Assembly: GCA_947453625.1 (NCBI GenBank)
Contig: CANGHK010000049.1
Span: 1 to 39,552 of the forward strand
Source: Burkholderiales bacterium
GTDB lineage: Bacteria; Pseudomonadota; Gammaproteobacteria; Burkholderiales; Burkholderiaceae_C
Length of the DNA: 39,552 nt
Direction of reading: 5' to 3'
How positions within the stretch are numbered: the stretch's first letter is position 1; every line of letters starts with the position of its first letter. The translations under genes were made by a program, and so were the position numbers. Below are positions 21,613 through 30,419 of the stretch, in pieces. Under the pieces are notes generated by a model, which had not been told where the DNA came from, made no database searches, and worked only from the letters and a program-made list of their open reading frames with translations.

Positions 21613-23319
21613 TCACAGCACGATGCGGCGGAAGTCGGCCAGCAGGCTGGCGAAGTAGACGTTGAAGCGCGCGGCGGCCGCGCCGTCGATCACCCGGTGG
21701 TCCCAGCTCAGGCTGAGCGGCAGGATCAGACGCGGGGCGAACTGCTTGCCGTCCCAGCGCGGTTCGATGCTGCTCTTGCACACGCCCATGATCGCCACCT
21801 CGGGCGCGTTGATGATGGGCGTGAAGTAGCGCCCGCCTATGCTGCCCAGGCTGCTGATCGAGAAGCAGCCGCCGCTCATGTCAGCCGGCCCCAGCTTGCC
21901 GTCGCGCGCCTTCTTGGCCAACTCGCCCATCTCGGCGCTGATCTGGAAGATGCCCTTCCTGTCGGCGTCCTTGATCACCGGCACCACCAGGCCATTGGGC
22001 GTGTCGGCGGCAAAACCGATGTGGAAGTAGCTCTTGAGCACCAGTTGCTCGCCCGAACTTGTGGATTCAAGGCTGGCGTTGAACTGCGGGAATTTTTTGA
22101 GCGCCGCCACCGCAGCCTTGATCATGAAGGCCAGCATCGTGACCTTGATGCCCGATTTCTCATTGTCCTTGTTGGTCGAGACCCGGAAGGCCTCGAGGTC
22201 GGTGATGTCGGCGTCGTCGTGGTTGGTGACATGCGGGATCAGCACCCAGTTGCGGTGCAGGTTGGCGCCGCTGATTCTCTGGATGCGCGACAAGTCCTTG
22301 CGCTCGACCGGGCCGAACTTGGCGAAGTCCACCTTGGGCCAGGGCAACATGTTGGCAATGGAGCCGGGGAAGGCCTCGGCACCGGTGGCCACTGCGGCCG
22401 CCACGGCCTTGGGCGCGGCCGCCTGCTGCAGCGCGGTCTGCAGCGCGCCGGTCATCACACGCTGGACGAAACCCTGCACGTCGTCCTGGGTGATGCGGCC
22501 CTTGGGGCCGCTGCCGGCCACCTCATTCAACGGCACGCCGAGCTCGCGCGCCAACCGGCGTATCGACGGCGAGGCGTGCGGCAGCGCCGCCTTGGGCGCG
22601 CCGGGTTCGTGCGGCGGCAGCGCGGCGGTGGGCACCACCCGCTCGGGCTGCGCGGCGACAGCCAGGGTGCTGACCACCGTCGGGGCTTCAGCCGGGCGGG
22701 CAAGCGCCGCAGCGGGGGCGGCCAGGGCAACACCTGCCACCCCCGCCAGCATTTCGAGAATCACCACCGGCGAGCCCTGCCTGACCTTGTCGCCCAGCTT
22801 GACCAGCACCTCCCTGACCACGCCGGCATGGCTGGACGGGATCTCCATCGATGCCTTGTCGCTCTCGACCGTGATCAGGCTCTGCTCGCTCTTGATCTGG
22901 TCACCGGGCTTGACCATCACCTCGATCACCGCGACCTCGTCGAAGTCGCCGATGTCGGGCACCACGATCGACAGGGCCACCGGTCCGGCGGCGGGTGCCG
23001 ACGGCGCGCTGCTGGCAGCCGGTGCGGGTGCCGACACGGGCGCTGCAGCGCCTCCGACCGGTGTCGAGGCCGCCGCGCTGGCTTCGGCCTCGAGCCGCAG
23101 CACCGGCGTGCCCTGGTTGATCTTGTCGCCCAGCGCGACCAGGATCTCCTTGACCACGCCGGCGTGGCTGCAGGGAATCTCCATAGACGCCTTGTCGCTC
23201 TCGACCGTCAGCAGGCTCTGCTCGGCGGCCACGCGGTCGCCCACCTTGACCAGCAGTTCGATCACCGCCACGTCCATGAAGTCGCCGATGTCCGGGACTT
23301 GCACTTCAATCCATGCCAT
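21613..23319 (-). CDS. aceF: Dihydrolipoyllysine-residue acetyltransferase (E2 of pyruvate dehydrogenase)
   Basis: 568-residue E2 core protein that transfers acetyl from lipoate to CoA. Domains: lipoyl domain 1 (Lys43), Ala/Pro linker, lipoyl domain 2 (Lys155), a second Ala/Pro linker (about 195-245), the peripheral-subunit-binding domain (ASPSIRRLARELGV...GPKGRITQDDV, about 249-284), and the catalytic domain with the active-site HRVIDG (His541, Asp545). The two lipoyl domains share the motif ESDKASMEIP with the one in LpdA. Start ATG 23319 follows aceE by 22 bp, with ACGGAGACGAGAAC upstream. All three pyruvate dehydrogenase components are contiguous. Confidence 0.97.
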   Translation of the reverse strand: MAWIEVQVPDIGDFMDVAVIELLVKVGDRVAAEQSLLTVESDKASMEIPCSHAGVVKEILVALGDKINQGTPVLRLEAEASAAASTPVGGAAAPVSAPAPAASSAPSAPAAGPVALSIVVPDIGDFDEVAVIEVMVKPGDQIKSEQSLITVESDKASMEIPSSHAGVVREVLVKLGDKVRQGSPVVILEMLAGVAGVALAAPAAALARPAEAPTVVSTLAVAAQPERVVPTAALPPHEPGAPKAALPHASPSIRRLARELGVPLNEVAGSGPKGRITQDDVQGFVQRVMTGALQTALQQAAAPKAVAAAVATGAEAFPGSIANMLPWPKVDFAKFGPVERKDLSRIQRISGANLHRNWVLIPHVTNHDDADITDLEAFRVSTNKDNEKSGIKVTMLAFMIKAAVAALKKFPQFNASLESTSSGEQLVLKSYFHIGFAADTPNGLVVPVIKDADRKGIFQISAEMGELAKKARDGKLGPADMSGGCFSISSLGSIGGRYFTPIINAPEVAIMGVCKSSIEPRWDGKQFAPRLILPLSLSWDHRVIDGAAAARFNVYFASLLADFRRIVL

Positions 23320-23341
23320 GTTCTCGTCTCCGTCGCGTGGG

Positions 23342-26053
23342 TCAGGCGTACAGCGGGTTGATCTTGTCGACGTTCAGCGCGTACCGGGCGATCGCCTCGA
23401 CCACCCGCGTGGCCGACAGCGCGCCTTCGTCGGCCAGCGACTTGAGCGCGGCCACCACGATGTAGTGGCGGTCGATCTCGAAGTGCTCGCGCAGCTTGCT
23501 GCGGAAATCGCTGCGGCCGTAGCCGTCGGTGCCCAGCACCTTGTAGCTGCGTCCTTTGGGCATGTAGGCGCGGATCTGCTCGCCGAAGACCTTGATGTAG
23601 TCGGTCGACGCGATCACCGGGCCGTCGTGGCCGGCCAACTGCTGGGCCACGAAGGGCACGCGGGGCGTGGCAAGCGGGTGCAGCAGGTTGTGGCGCTCGG
23701 CGTCCTGACCGTCGCGCGCCAGTTCGTTGAAGCTGGGGCAGCTCCAGACCTTGGCGGCCACGCCCCAGTCGGCTTCGAGCAGCCGCTTGGCGGCCATGGA
23801 TTCGCGCAGGATGGTGCCCGAGCCCAGCAGGTTGACCTGCGGCCGGCCGGCCTCGGAGGTCGCGTCCTGCAGCAAATACATGCCCTTGATGATCTCGTCT
23901 TCGGTGCCAGCGGCAAGGCCTGGCATCGGGTAGTTCTCGTTGAGCAGCGTGATGTAGAAATACACGTTCTCCTGGCGCTCGACCATGCGCTTCAGGCCAT
24001 GGTGCAGGATCACGCCGACCTCATGGGCGAAGGTCGGGTCGTAGGACACGCAGTTCGGGATCGTGCCGGCCAGGATATGGCTGTGGCCGTCCTCGTGCTG
24101 CAGGCCCTCGCCGTTCAGCGTGGTGCGCCCCGAGGTGCCGCCCAGCAGGAAACCGCGCGCCTGCATGTCGCCCGCCGCCCAGGCCAGGTCGCCGATGCGC
24201 TGGAAGCCGAACATCGAGTAATAGACGTAGAACGGCACCATCACCCGGTTGTTGGTGCTGTAGCTGGTGGCCGCGGCGATCCAGCTGCTCATGCCGCCGG
24301 CCTCGTTGATGCCTTCCTGCAGGATCTGGCCATCGCGGGCCTCGCGGTAGTACATCACCTGGTCCTTGTCGACCGGGGTGTACTTCTGCCCTTCGGGGTT
24401 GTAGATGCCGATCTGGCGAAACAGCCCCTCCATGCCGAAGGTGCGGGCCTCGTCGACCAGGATGGGCACGGTGCGCGGGCCGATCTGCTTGTCCCGCAGC
24501 AGAACGGTCAGGAAGCGCACATAGGCCTGCGTGGTGCTGATCTCGCGGCCTTCGACGGTCGGGTCGAGCACGGCCTGGAAGGTGGCCAGGTCGGGCACCG
24601 CCAGTTGCTCGTCGGCCTTGGCGCGGCGCTGCGGCAGATAGCCACCCAGCGCGGCGCGGCGCTCCTGCAGGTAGCGCATGTCGGGCGTGTCGTCGGCCGG
24701 TTTGTAGAACGGGATGCCCCGGGCCAGTTGCTCGTCAGAGATCGGGATGTTGAAGCGGTCGCGCATGCCCTTGATGTCGTCGTCGGTCAACTTCTTGGCC
24801 TGGTGGGCGGTGTTCTTGCCCTCGGCGGCCTTGCCCATGCCAAAGCCCTTGACGGTCTTGATCAGCAGCACCGAGGGCTGGCCGACGGTGTTGACCGCGC
24901 TGTGGTAGGCGGCGTAGACCTTTTGCGGATCGTGGCCGCCGCGTTGCAAGCGCCAGATGTCCTCGTCGCTCATCTTGGCCACCATCTCCAGCGCCTTGGG
25001 GTGCTGGCCGAAAAAGTGTTTGCGCACGAAGGCGCCGTCGTTGGCCTTCATCGCCTGGTAGTCGCCGTCGACGGTGTCCATCATGATCTTGCGCAACACA
25101 TGCTCCTTGTCGCGCGCCAGCAGCGGATCCCAGTAACTGCCCCACAGCAGCTTGATCACGTTCCAGCCCGCGCCGCGGAATTCGCCTTCGAGCTCCTGGA
25201 TGATCTTGCCGTTGCCGCGCACCGGGCCGTCCAGGCGCTGCAGGTTGCAGTTGATGACGAAGATCAGGTTGTCCAGGCCCTCGCGCGCGGCCAGGCCGAT
25301 CGCGCCGCGGCTCTCGGGCTCGTCCATCTCGCCGTCGCCGCAGAAGACCCAGACCTTGCGCTTGGAAGTGTCGGCGATGCCGCGCGCGTGCAGGTACTTC
25401 AGGAAGCGCGCCTGGTAGATCGCCATCAGCGGCCCCAGCCCCATCGAGACGGTCGGGAACTGCCAGAAACCGGGCATCAGCTTGGGATGCGGGTAGCTCG
25501 ACAAGCCCTTGCCGTCCACCTCCTGGCGGAAGTTGAGCAACTGCTCCTCGCTGATGCGGCCTTCCATGAAGGCGCGGGCGTAAATGCCGGGCGCGGAATG
25601 GCCCTGGATATAGAGCAGGTCGCCGCCGTGGTCGGGTGTGGCGGCATGCCAGAAATGGTTGAAGCCGGCGCCGAACATCGTCGCCACCGACGCGAAGGAC
25701 GAGATGTGGCCGCCCAGGTCACCGCCGTCGGCCGGATCGTGGCGGTTGGCCTTGACCACCATCGCCATCGCGTTCCAGCGCATGTAGGCGCGCAACCGCT
25801 CCTCGATCTCGAGGTTGCCGGGACAGCGCTCCTCCTGGTCGGTGGGGATGGTGTTGACATAGGCGGTGTTGGCCGAGAACGGCTGGTCGACGCCGGCCTG
25901 TCTGGCCTCGTCGATCAGCTGTTCGAGCAGGAAATGCGCACGCTCCGGACCCTCGTTGGCGATGACAGCGTCCAGCGCCTCCAGCCACTCGCGGGTTTCC
26001 TGGGCGTCGGTGTCATTGGCGGCTGCGCCAAGAAATTGCGGCATTGCGGACAT
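23342..26053 (-). CDS. aceE: Pyruvate dehydrogenase E1 component (homodimeric type)
   Basis: 903-residue thiamine diphosphate enzyme that decarboxylates pyruvate and acetylates the lipoyl groups of E2. The thiamine-diphosphate motif is visible as GDGEMDEPESRG (about residues 233-244) ending in NCNLQRLDG, and the N-terminal GGHISSFASVATM and HFWHA segments match AceE. Length is normal (E. coli 887). The frame is open back to 26212, but ATG 26053 is chosen because AGGAGACAACCG stands immediately before it and MSAMPQ is followed by conserved sequence. It is first in the operon, behind the palindrome at 26148-26164. Confidence 0.97.
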   Translation of the reverse strand: MSAMPQFLGAAANDTDAQETREWLEALDAVIANEGPERAHFLLEQLIDEARQAGVDQPFSANTAYVNTIPTDQEERCPGNLEIEERLRAYMRWNAMAMVVKANRHDPADGGDLGGHISSFASVATMFGAGFNHFWHAATPDHGGDLLYIQGHSAPGIYARAFMEGRISEEQLLNFRQEVDGKGLSSYPHPKLMPGFWQFPTVSMGLGPLMAIYQARFLKYLHARGIADTSKRKVWVFCGDGEMDEPESRGAIGLAAREGLDNLIFVINCNLQRLDGPVRGNGKIIQELEGEFRGAGWNVIKLLWGSYWDPLLARDKEHVLRKIMMDTVDGDYQAMKANDGAFVRKHFFGQHPKALEMVAKMSDEDIWRLQRGGHDPQKVYAAYHSAVNTVGQPSVLLIKTVKGFGMGKAAEGKNTAHQAKKLTDDDIKGMRDRFNIPISDEQLARGIPFYKPADDTPDMRYLQERRAALGGYLPQRRAKADEQLAVPDLATFQAVLDPTVEGREISTTQAYVRFLTVLLRDKQIGPRTVPILVDEARTFGMEGLFRQIGIYNPEGQKYTPVDKDQVMYYREARDGQILQEGINEAGGMSSWIAAATSYSTNNRVMVPFYVYYSMFGFQRIGDLAWAAGDMQARGFLLGGTSGRTTLNGEGLQHEDGHSHILAGTIPNCVSYDPTFAHEVGVILHHGLKRMVERQENVYFYITLLNENYPMPGLAAGTEDEIIKGMYLLQDATSEAGRPQVNLLGSGTILRESMAAKRLLEADWGVAAKVWSCPSFNELARDGQDAERHNLLHPLATPRVPFVAQQLAGHDGPVIASTDYIKVFGEQIRAYMPKGRSYKVLGTDGYGRSDFRSKLREHFEIDRHYIVVAALKSLADEGALSATRVVEAIARYALNVDKINPLYA

Positions 26054-26147
26054 CGGTTGTCTCCTCGATCCGGGGTAGGTGTCAGTGTTGGGGCGAACGG
26101 CGCGCAGTGTGGCACAAAGCACGTAAATTTTCAAATGGCGCGAGTTG

Positions 26148-26164
26148 ATTTCATATAATGAAAT
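26148..26164. promoter_or_regulatory. 17-bp palindrome with a consensus -10 box between aceE and the sensor kinase gene
   Basis: ATTTCAT-ATA-ATGAAAT is a perfect 7+3+7 inverted repeat. It contains TATAAT at 26154-26159 on the plus strand, a perfect -10 hexamer pointing towards the two-component genes; the best -35 upstream (TTTCAA, 26129-26134) is poor and 19 bp away. On the minus strand it lies 95 bp before aceE. The surrounding 40 bp are strongly A/T-rich in a GC-rich genome, and TCAAAT (26131) pairs with ATTTGA (26163) as an outer partial repeat. It looks like an operator over a divergent promoter; the binding protein is unknown. Confidence 0.6.
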
Positions 26165-26227
26165 TTGATTCGAGCGAAATCGCCATGGATGGTCTTGTTG
26201 GCCGGTAGCCAACGGGATAATCAGCCG

Positions 26228-28831
26228 ATGATGCCCAATTCCTCAGTCCCGCCGGGTAGCGACAACCCCACCGGACAGCGCCGATTGCTCGGGCGCTGGT
26301 GGCGCCGCCAGTCGCCGGCGCGCCAGGACCGCCTGGCCACCTTCGGCCCGCTGGCCTCTGTGCTGTTGTTTCTGGCGGCCATCATCTCGGCCTTCTGGTA
26401 CCTGCGCAACGAGGAGCATGAGCGCGAGATCGAGGCCGTCACCCGCGACACCGAGATCGCCCAGCAGCAGATCCGCCTGCGACTGATCGAGAACCAGGAA
26501 CAACTGGTGCGCATGGCGCGCGAGCTCGTCACCCGCGACAGCGAGGCCGCTGACTTCAGCCTGCAGGCCACCACCTTCGCCAACGACAGGCCAGAGATCA
26601 CCCAGTTCGTCTGGCTTACCTCCGATCGCCACCTGCGCGCCCGCCACTCGGCCCAAGCCGAGCGCGAGGACGCCGCCACGCCCAGCGCCGCGCCGGCCTC
26701 GCGCACGCTGGAACGCAGCGAGAGCGACTGGGCCTTCTTCGCCGCGCGCGACCTGCGCCAGCCGATCTACTCGCGCCCGTTCAAGGACGCCAACGGCACG
26801 ATGGTGTTCCAGGTTCATGTGCCGATGCTGGCGCGCGGCCAGTTTTCTGGCGCGCTGGTGGTCGACTACTCGATCGACGTGCTGATGCGCCATTTCGTGC
26901 CGACCGATGTGACGCGGCGCCACGCCATCGCGGTGATCGACGAGCACGAACAGACCATCGCCAGCAGCGTGCTGGCAATGCCCGGCAGCGCGGTGCGCCA
27001 GCGTCCGGCGATCCTGCACGACGTGCCGCTGGCGCCGGCAGCCAACGGTCTGGTGCTGCGCGGCAGCGGCTACCGCAGTTCGGTCGGCCTGATCGGCAAC
27101 ACCTTGTTCTGGATGGTCGTGGCCTTGTCGGTGCTGACGCTTTGGATGCTGCTGGGCACCTGGCGCCACATGCGGCGGCGCGCGCAGATCCAGGGCGCGC
27201 TGGTGCAGGAGACCAACTTCCGCCGGGCGATGGAGAACTCCATGCTCACCGGCATGCGGGCGATGGACACCGAAGGCCGGGTCAGCTATGTCAACCCGGC
27301 CTTCTGCGCGATGACCGGCTTCGCCGAGGACGAGTTGATCGGCCGCCTGCCGCCCTACCCCTACTGGCCGAGCGGACGCATAGACGAGAACGCCAGGCTG
27401 TTGCAGCAGGAGTTGCAGGGCCGCAGCCCGGCCGGCGGCATCGAGGTCAAGGTGATGCGCCGCAACGGCACGCTGTTCGATGCGCGGATGTACGTCTCGC
27501 CGCTGGTCGATGCACGCGGCCAGCAGACCGGCTGGATGACCTCGATGACCAACATCACCGAGGCCAAGCGCATCCGCGACCAGCTCTCGGCCTCGCATGA
27601 ACGCTTCACCACCGTGCTCGAGGGGCTGGAAGCGGCGGTCTCGGTGCTGTCGGTGCAGCAGGGTGAACTGCTGTTCGCCAACCGCAGCTACCGGCTGTGG
27701 TTTGGCGCCGATTCGCGCGGTCACGCCCTGCTGGCCAGCGGCACCGCGCCGACGCTGCCGATCGCGGTGATAGACCACGACGACGAGGACAGCCTGTCGG
27801 GACTGCCCACGCAGGAGTTGACCGGCGTGGGCGCCAACCCGCGCGAGATCTACGCCGCCGCGCTGGACAAATGGTTCGACGTGCGGTCGCGCTACCTGCA
27901 GTGGACAGACGGCCGGTTGGCCCAGATGCTGATCGCCACCGATGTCACCGCGCGGCGCCGGGCCGAGGAACTGGCCGCGCTGCAGGCTGACAAAGCCCAG
28001 GTCTCGAGCCGGCTGATCACGATGGGCGAGATGGCGTCGTCGGTGGCGCACGAGTTGAATCAGCCGCTGACCGCCATCACCAATTACTGCAACGGCATGG
28101 TCTCGCGCGTCAAGGCCGACACGATAGACCGCGACGCGCTGCTGGCCGCGCTGGGCAAGACGGCGCGCCAGGCAGAGCGCGCCGGTCAGATCATCCACCG
28201 CATCCGCGCCTTCGTGAAGAAGAGCGAGCCCCAGCGCCAGCCCTCGCGGGCCTTGGCCATAGTCGAGGATGCGGTCGAGCTCGCCAGCATCGAGCTGCGC
28301 CGACGCAACGTCGCCATCCTGACCTATGTTGCGCAGCGCCTGCCCAACATCAGCTGCGACCCCATCCTGATTGAGCAGGTGCTGCTCAACCTGCTGAAAA
28401 ATGCCGCCGAGGCGATAGACAGCGCCAAACTGCCGCCGGCGCGCCGCCACATCGAGTTGCGTGTAATCCCGCGCCACACGCCAGAGGAAGGCGGGGTGAT
28501 CGAGTTCAGCGTCACCGACAAGGGCCCGGGACTGGCCGACGAGGTGATCAACCGGCTCTACGAGGCATTCTTCTCGACCAAGGCCGATGGCATGGGCATT
28601 GGGCTGTCGCTGTGCCGCTCTATCGTCGAGAGCCACCGGGGCAGGATCAAGGCCGAGAACCTCTACAATGGAAAGCAGGTCTCGGGGTGCCGGTTTGCCT
28701 TCACCCTGCCTGTAGAAATCACCGCAAGGCACGAGGAAACTACTGTGCGAAATCCCAGGGATTTCATGCCGTCGACAAGCTCCCTCGCTGCCCTCCCCGC
28801 CGTCAGCCCAGCCGCAAGAAGCAACCCATGA
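26228..28831 (+). CDS. PAS-domain membrane sensor histidine kinase
   Basis: 867-residue kinase. Order: cytoplasmic N-terminus, membrane helix 1 (about 39-59), an extracytoplasmic sensor region of about 220 residues, membrane helix 2 (about 286-310), a PAS domain (from FRRAMENSMLTGMRAMD, about 330), a second weaker PAS-like domain (about 455-580), HisKA with His608 in SSVAHELNQPLTAITNY, and an HATPase with LLNLLKNAAEA, DKGPGLAD and GMGIGLSLCRSI. The HisKA type is that of FixL/DctB-like kinases that pair with FixJ regulators. The frame is open from TTG 26165; ATG 26189 or ATG 26228 are better starts and 26228 is used. The stop overlaps the regulator start by 4 bp. The signal it senses is not evident. 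Confidence 0.93.
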   Translation: MMPNSSVPPGSDNPTGQRRLLGRWWRRQSPARQDRLATFGPLASVLLFLAAIISAFWYLRNEEHEREIEAVTRDTEIAQQQIRLRLIENQEQLVRMARELVTRDSEAADFSLQATTFANDRPEITQFVWLTSDRHLRARHSAQAEREDAATPSAAPASRTLERSESDWAFFAARDLRQPIYSRPFKDANGTMVFQVHVPMLARGQFSGALVVDYSIDVLMRHFVPTDVTRRHAIAVIDEHEQTIASSVLAMPGSAVRQRPAILHDVPLAPAANGLVLRGSGYRSSVGLIGNTLFWMVVALSVLTLWMLLGTWRHMRRRAQIQGALVQETNFRRAMENSMLTGMRAMDTEGRVSYVNPAFCAMTGFAEDELIGRLPPYPYWPSGRIDENARLLQQELQGRSPAGGIEVKVMRRNGTLFDARMYVSPLVDARGQQTGWMTSMTNITEAKRIRDQLSASHERFTTVLEGLEAAVSVLSVQQGELLFANRSYRLWFGADSRGHALLASGTAPTLPIAVIDHDDEDSLSGLPTQELTGVGANPREIYAAALDKWFDVRSRYLQWTDGRLAQMLIATDVTARRRAEELAALQADKAQVSSRLITMGEMASSVAHELNQPLTAITNYCNGMVSRVKADTIDRDALLAALGKTARQAERAGQIIHRIRAFVKKSEPQRQPSRALAIVEDAVELASIELRRRNVAILTYVAQRLPNISCDPILIEQVLLNLLKNAAEAIDSAKLPPARRHIELRVIPRHTPEEGGVIEFSVTDKGPGLADEVINRLYEAFFSTKADGMGIGLSLCRSIVESHRGRIKAENLYNGKQVSGCRFAFTLPVEITARHEETTVRNPRDFMPSTSSLAALPAVSPAARSNP

Positions 28832-29457
28832 GCCTGATTCCCAAGAAGGGCACGGTCTACGTCGTCGACGACGATGAAGCCGTCCGCGATTCGCTGCAGT
28901 GGTTGCTCGAGGGCAAGGACTACCGCGTCAAGTGCTTCGACTCGGCCGAGTCCTTCCTGTCGCGCTTCGACCCGCGCGAAGTGGCCTGCCTGATCGCCGA
29001 CATCCGGATGGACGGCATGAGCGGGCTGGAGTTGCAGGACCGCCTGCTCGAGCGCAAGAGTCCGCTGCCTGTAGTCTTCATCACCGGCCATGGCGACGTG
29101 CCGATGGCGGTGACGACCATGAAGAAGGGTGCGATGGACTTCATCGAGAAGCCCTTCAAGGAAGACGAGTTGATCGGTCTGGTCGAACGCATGCTCGACC
29201 AGGCGCGCTCGGCCTTCAGCCAGCACCAGGAGCAGGCCAGCCGCGACGCGCTGCTGAGCCGCCTGACGACGCGCGAGGCCCAGGTGCTCGAGCGCATCGT
29301 CGCCGGACGCCTGAACAAGCAGATCGCCGACGACCTGGGCATCAGCATCAAGACGGTCGAGGCGCACCGCGCCAACATCATGGAAAAGCTCAACGCCAAC
29401 ACCGTGGCCGACCTGCTGAAGATCGCGCTGGGTGCCAACAGCACCGCCAAGGCCTGA
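28828..29457 (+). CDS. FixJ-family response regulator
   Basis: 209-residue two-domain regulator. The receiver domain has the acidic pair Asp14/Asp15 in [11 protein letters not shown], phospho-acceptor Asp58 in [12 protein letters not shown], Thr86 in [12 protein letters not shown] and Lys108 in FIEKPFK. A LuxR-type helix-turn-helix follows ([19 protein letters not shown] from residue 146, then [20 protein letters not shown]). It starts in an ATGA overlap with the kinase stop, so the two form a coupled pair. The arrangement, divergent from aceE and followed by folD, suggests that its targets may include the pyruvate dehydrogenase operon or its own promoter, but this is inference. A hairpin follows 29 bp after its stop. 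Confidence 0.95.
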   Translation: MSLIPKKGTVYVVDDDEAVRDSLQWLLEGKDYRVKCFDSAESFLSRFDPREVACLIADIRMDGMSGLELQDRLLERKSPLPVVFITGHGDVPMAVTTMKKGAMDFIEKPFKEDELIGLVERMLDQARSAFSQHQEQASRDALLSRLTTREAQVLERIVAGRLNKQIADDLGISIKTVEAHRANIMEKLNANTVADLLKIALGANSTAKA

Positions 29458-29486
29458 ATTCAGCCTCATCCGCCCCCACCCACCCG

Positions 29487-29516
29487 AAGAGGCCGCTGCA
29501 TGCCAGCGGCCTCTTT
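29487..29516 (+). terminator. Intrinsic terminator or attenuator between the response regulator and folD
   Basis: A perfect 12-bp stem (AAGAGGCCGCTG at 29487-29498 with its complement at 29504-29515), a 5-nt loop CATGC, and a short T stretch at its 3' side (CTCTTTCATT). It lies 29 bp after the response regulator stop and only 18 bp before the folD start codon. A second small hairpin, CTTTCA-TTG-TGAAAG (29513-29527), shares three bases with the right arm, so the two cannot fully form together. Confidence 0.75.
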
Positions 29517-29534
29517 CATTGTGAAAGCCAGACC

Positions 29535-30386
29535 ATGTCCGCCCAACTGATCAGCGGTACCGCGCTGTCGCAGCAAATCCGCGCCGAAGTGTCGCAGCGC
29601 GCCGCTGCCCTGGCAGCCAGCGGCGTCAAGCCCGGCCTGGCCGTGATCCTGGTCGGCGAGGACCCGGCCTCGGCGGTCTACGTGCGCAACAAGGTCAAGG
29701 CCTGCGCCGACACCGGCGTGCATTCGGTGCTGGAGAAGTACGACGCCTCGCTGTCCGAGACCGATCTGCTGGCGCGTATCCGGGCGCTGAACGACGACCC
29801 GGCCATCCACGGCATCCTGGTGCAGATGCCGCTGCCCCGGCACATCCACCCGCAGCGCGTGATCGAGACGATTTCCACCACCAAGGACGTCGACGGCTAC
29901 TCGGTGCGCAGCGCCGGCGACCTGATGGCCGGACTGCCGGGCTTCAGGCCCTGCACGCCGTACGGCTGCATGAAGCTGATCGAATCGACCGGCGTCGACC
30001 TGCGCGGCAAGCATGCGGTGGTGATAGGCCGCAGCAACACCGTGGGCAAGCCCATGGCCTTGCTGCTGCTGCAGGCCAACGCGACGGTGACGGTTTGCCA
30101 CAGCGCGACGCCCGACCTGGGCCTGTTCACCCGGCAAGCCGATGTGGTGGTGGCCGCCGTGGGCCGGCGCGACACGCTGACGGCCGAGATGGTCAAGCCC
30201 GGCGCGATAGTGATCGACGTCGGCATGAACCGCGACGACGCGGGCAAGCTGTGCGGCGATGTCGACTTCGACCGCGTCAAGGACGTGGCGGGCTGGATCA
30301 CCCCGGTGCCCGGCGGCGTCGGGCCGATGACGATCACGATGCTGCTGGTCAACACGGTTGAATCGGCCGAACGCGTCGCCAACTAG
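29535..30386 (+). CDS. folD: Methylenetetrahydrofolate dehydrogenase / methenyltetrahydrofolate cyclohydrolase
   Basis: 283-residue bifunctional enzyme interconverting 5,10-methylene-, methenyl- and 10-formyl-tetrahydrofolate with NADP+, supplying formyl groups for purine synthesis. Signatures: YVRNKVKAC (catalytic Lys53), [20 protein letters not shown], the Rossmann segment [14 protein letters not shown] and the C-terminal [11 protein letters not shown]. Length is normal. ATG 29535 follows the hairpin by 18 bp and no strong Shine-Dalgarno sequence is visible, so expression may depend on read-through from the regulator gene or on a promoter inside it. The oligopeptidase gene follows after 33 bp. 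Confidence 0.97.
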   Translation: MSAQLISGTALSQQIRAEVSQRAAALAASGVKPGLAVILVGEDPASAVYVRNKVKACADTGVHSVLEKYDASLSETDLLARIRALNDDPAIHGILVQMPLPRHIHPQRVIETISTTKDVDGYSVRSAGDLMAGLPGFRPCTPYGCMKLIESTGVDLRGKHAVVIGRSNTVGKPMALLLLQANATVTVCHSATPDLGLFTRQADVVVAAVGRRDTLTAEMVKPGAIVIDVGMNRDDAGKLCGDVDFDRVKDVAGWITPVPGGVGPMTITMLLVNTVESAERVAN

Positions 30387-30419
30387 CCGCCATCCCTCAG
30401 CCTCCCCCGAAGCTACGCC

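Noticed and set aside
22034-26158. A 1374-codon open frame antisense to aceF and aceE
   Set aside because: It has the same mirror-frame character; the opposite strand encodes unmistakable E1 and E2 proteins with all active-site motifs.
29458-29534. A folate-sensing riboswitch before folD
   Set aside because: Only 77 bp are available and the visible structure is a simple terminator-like hairpin plus a small stem; nothing resembles a known tetrahydrofolate aptamer.
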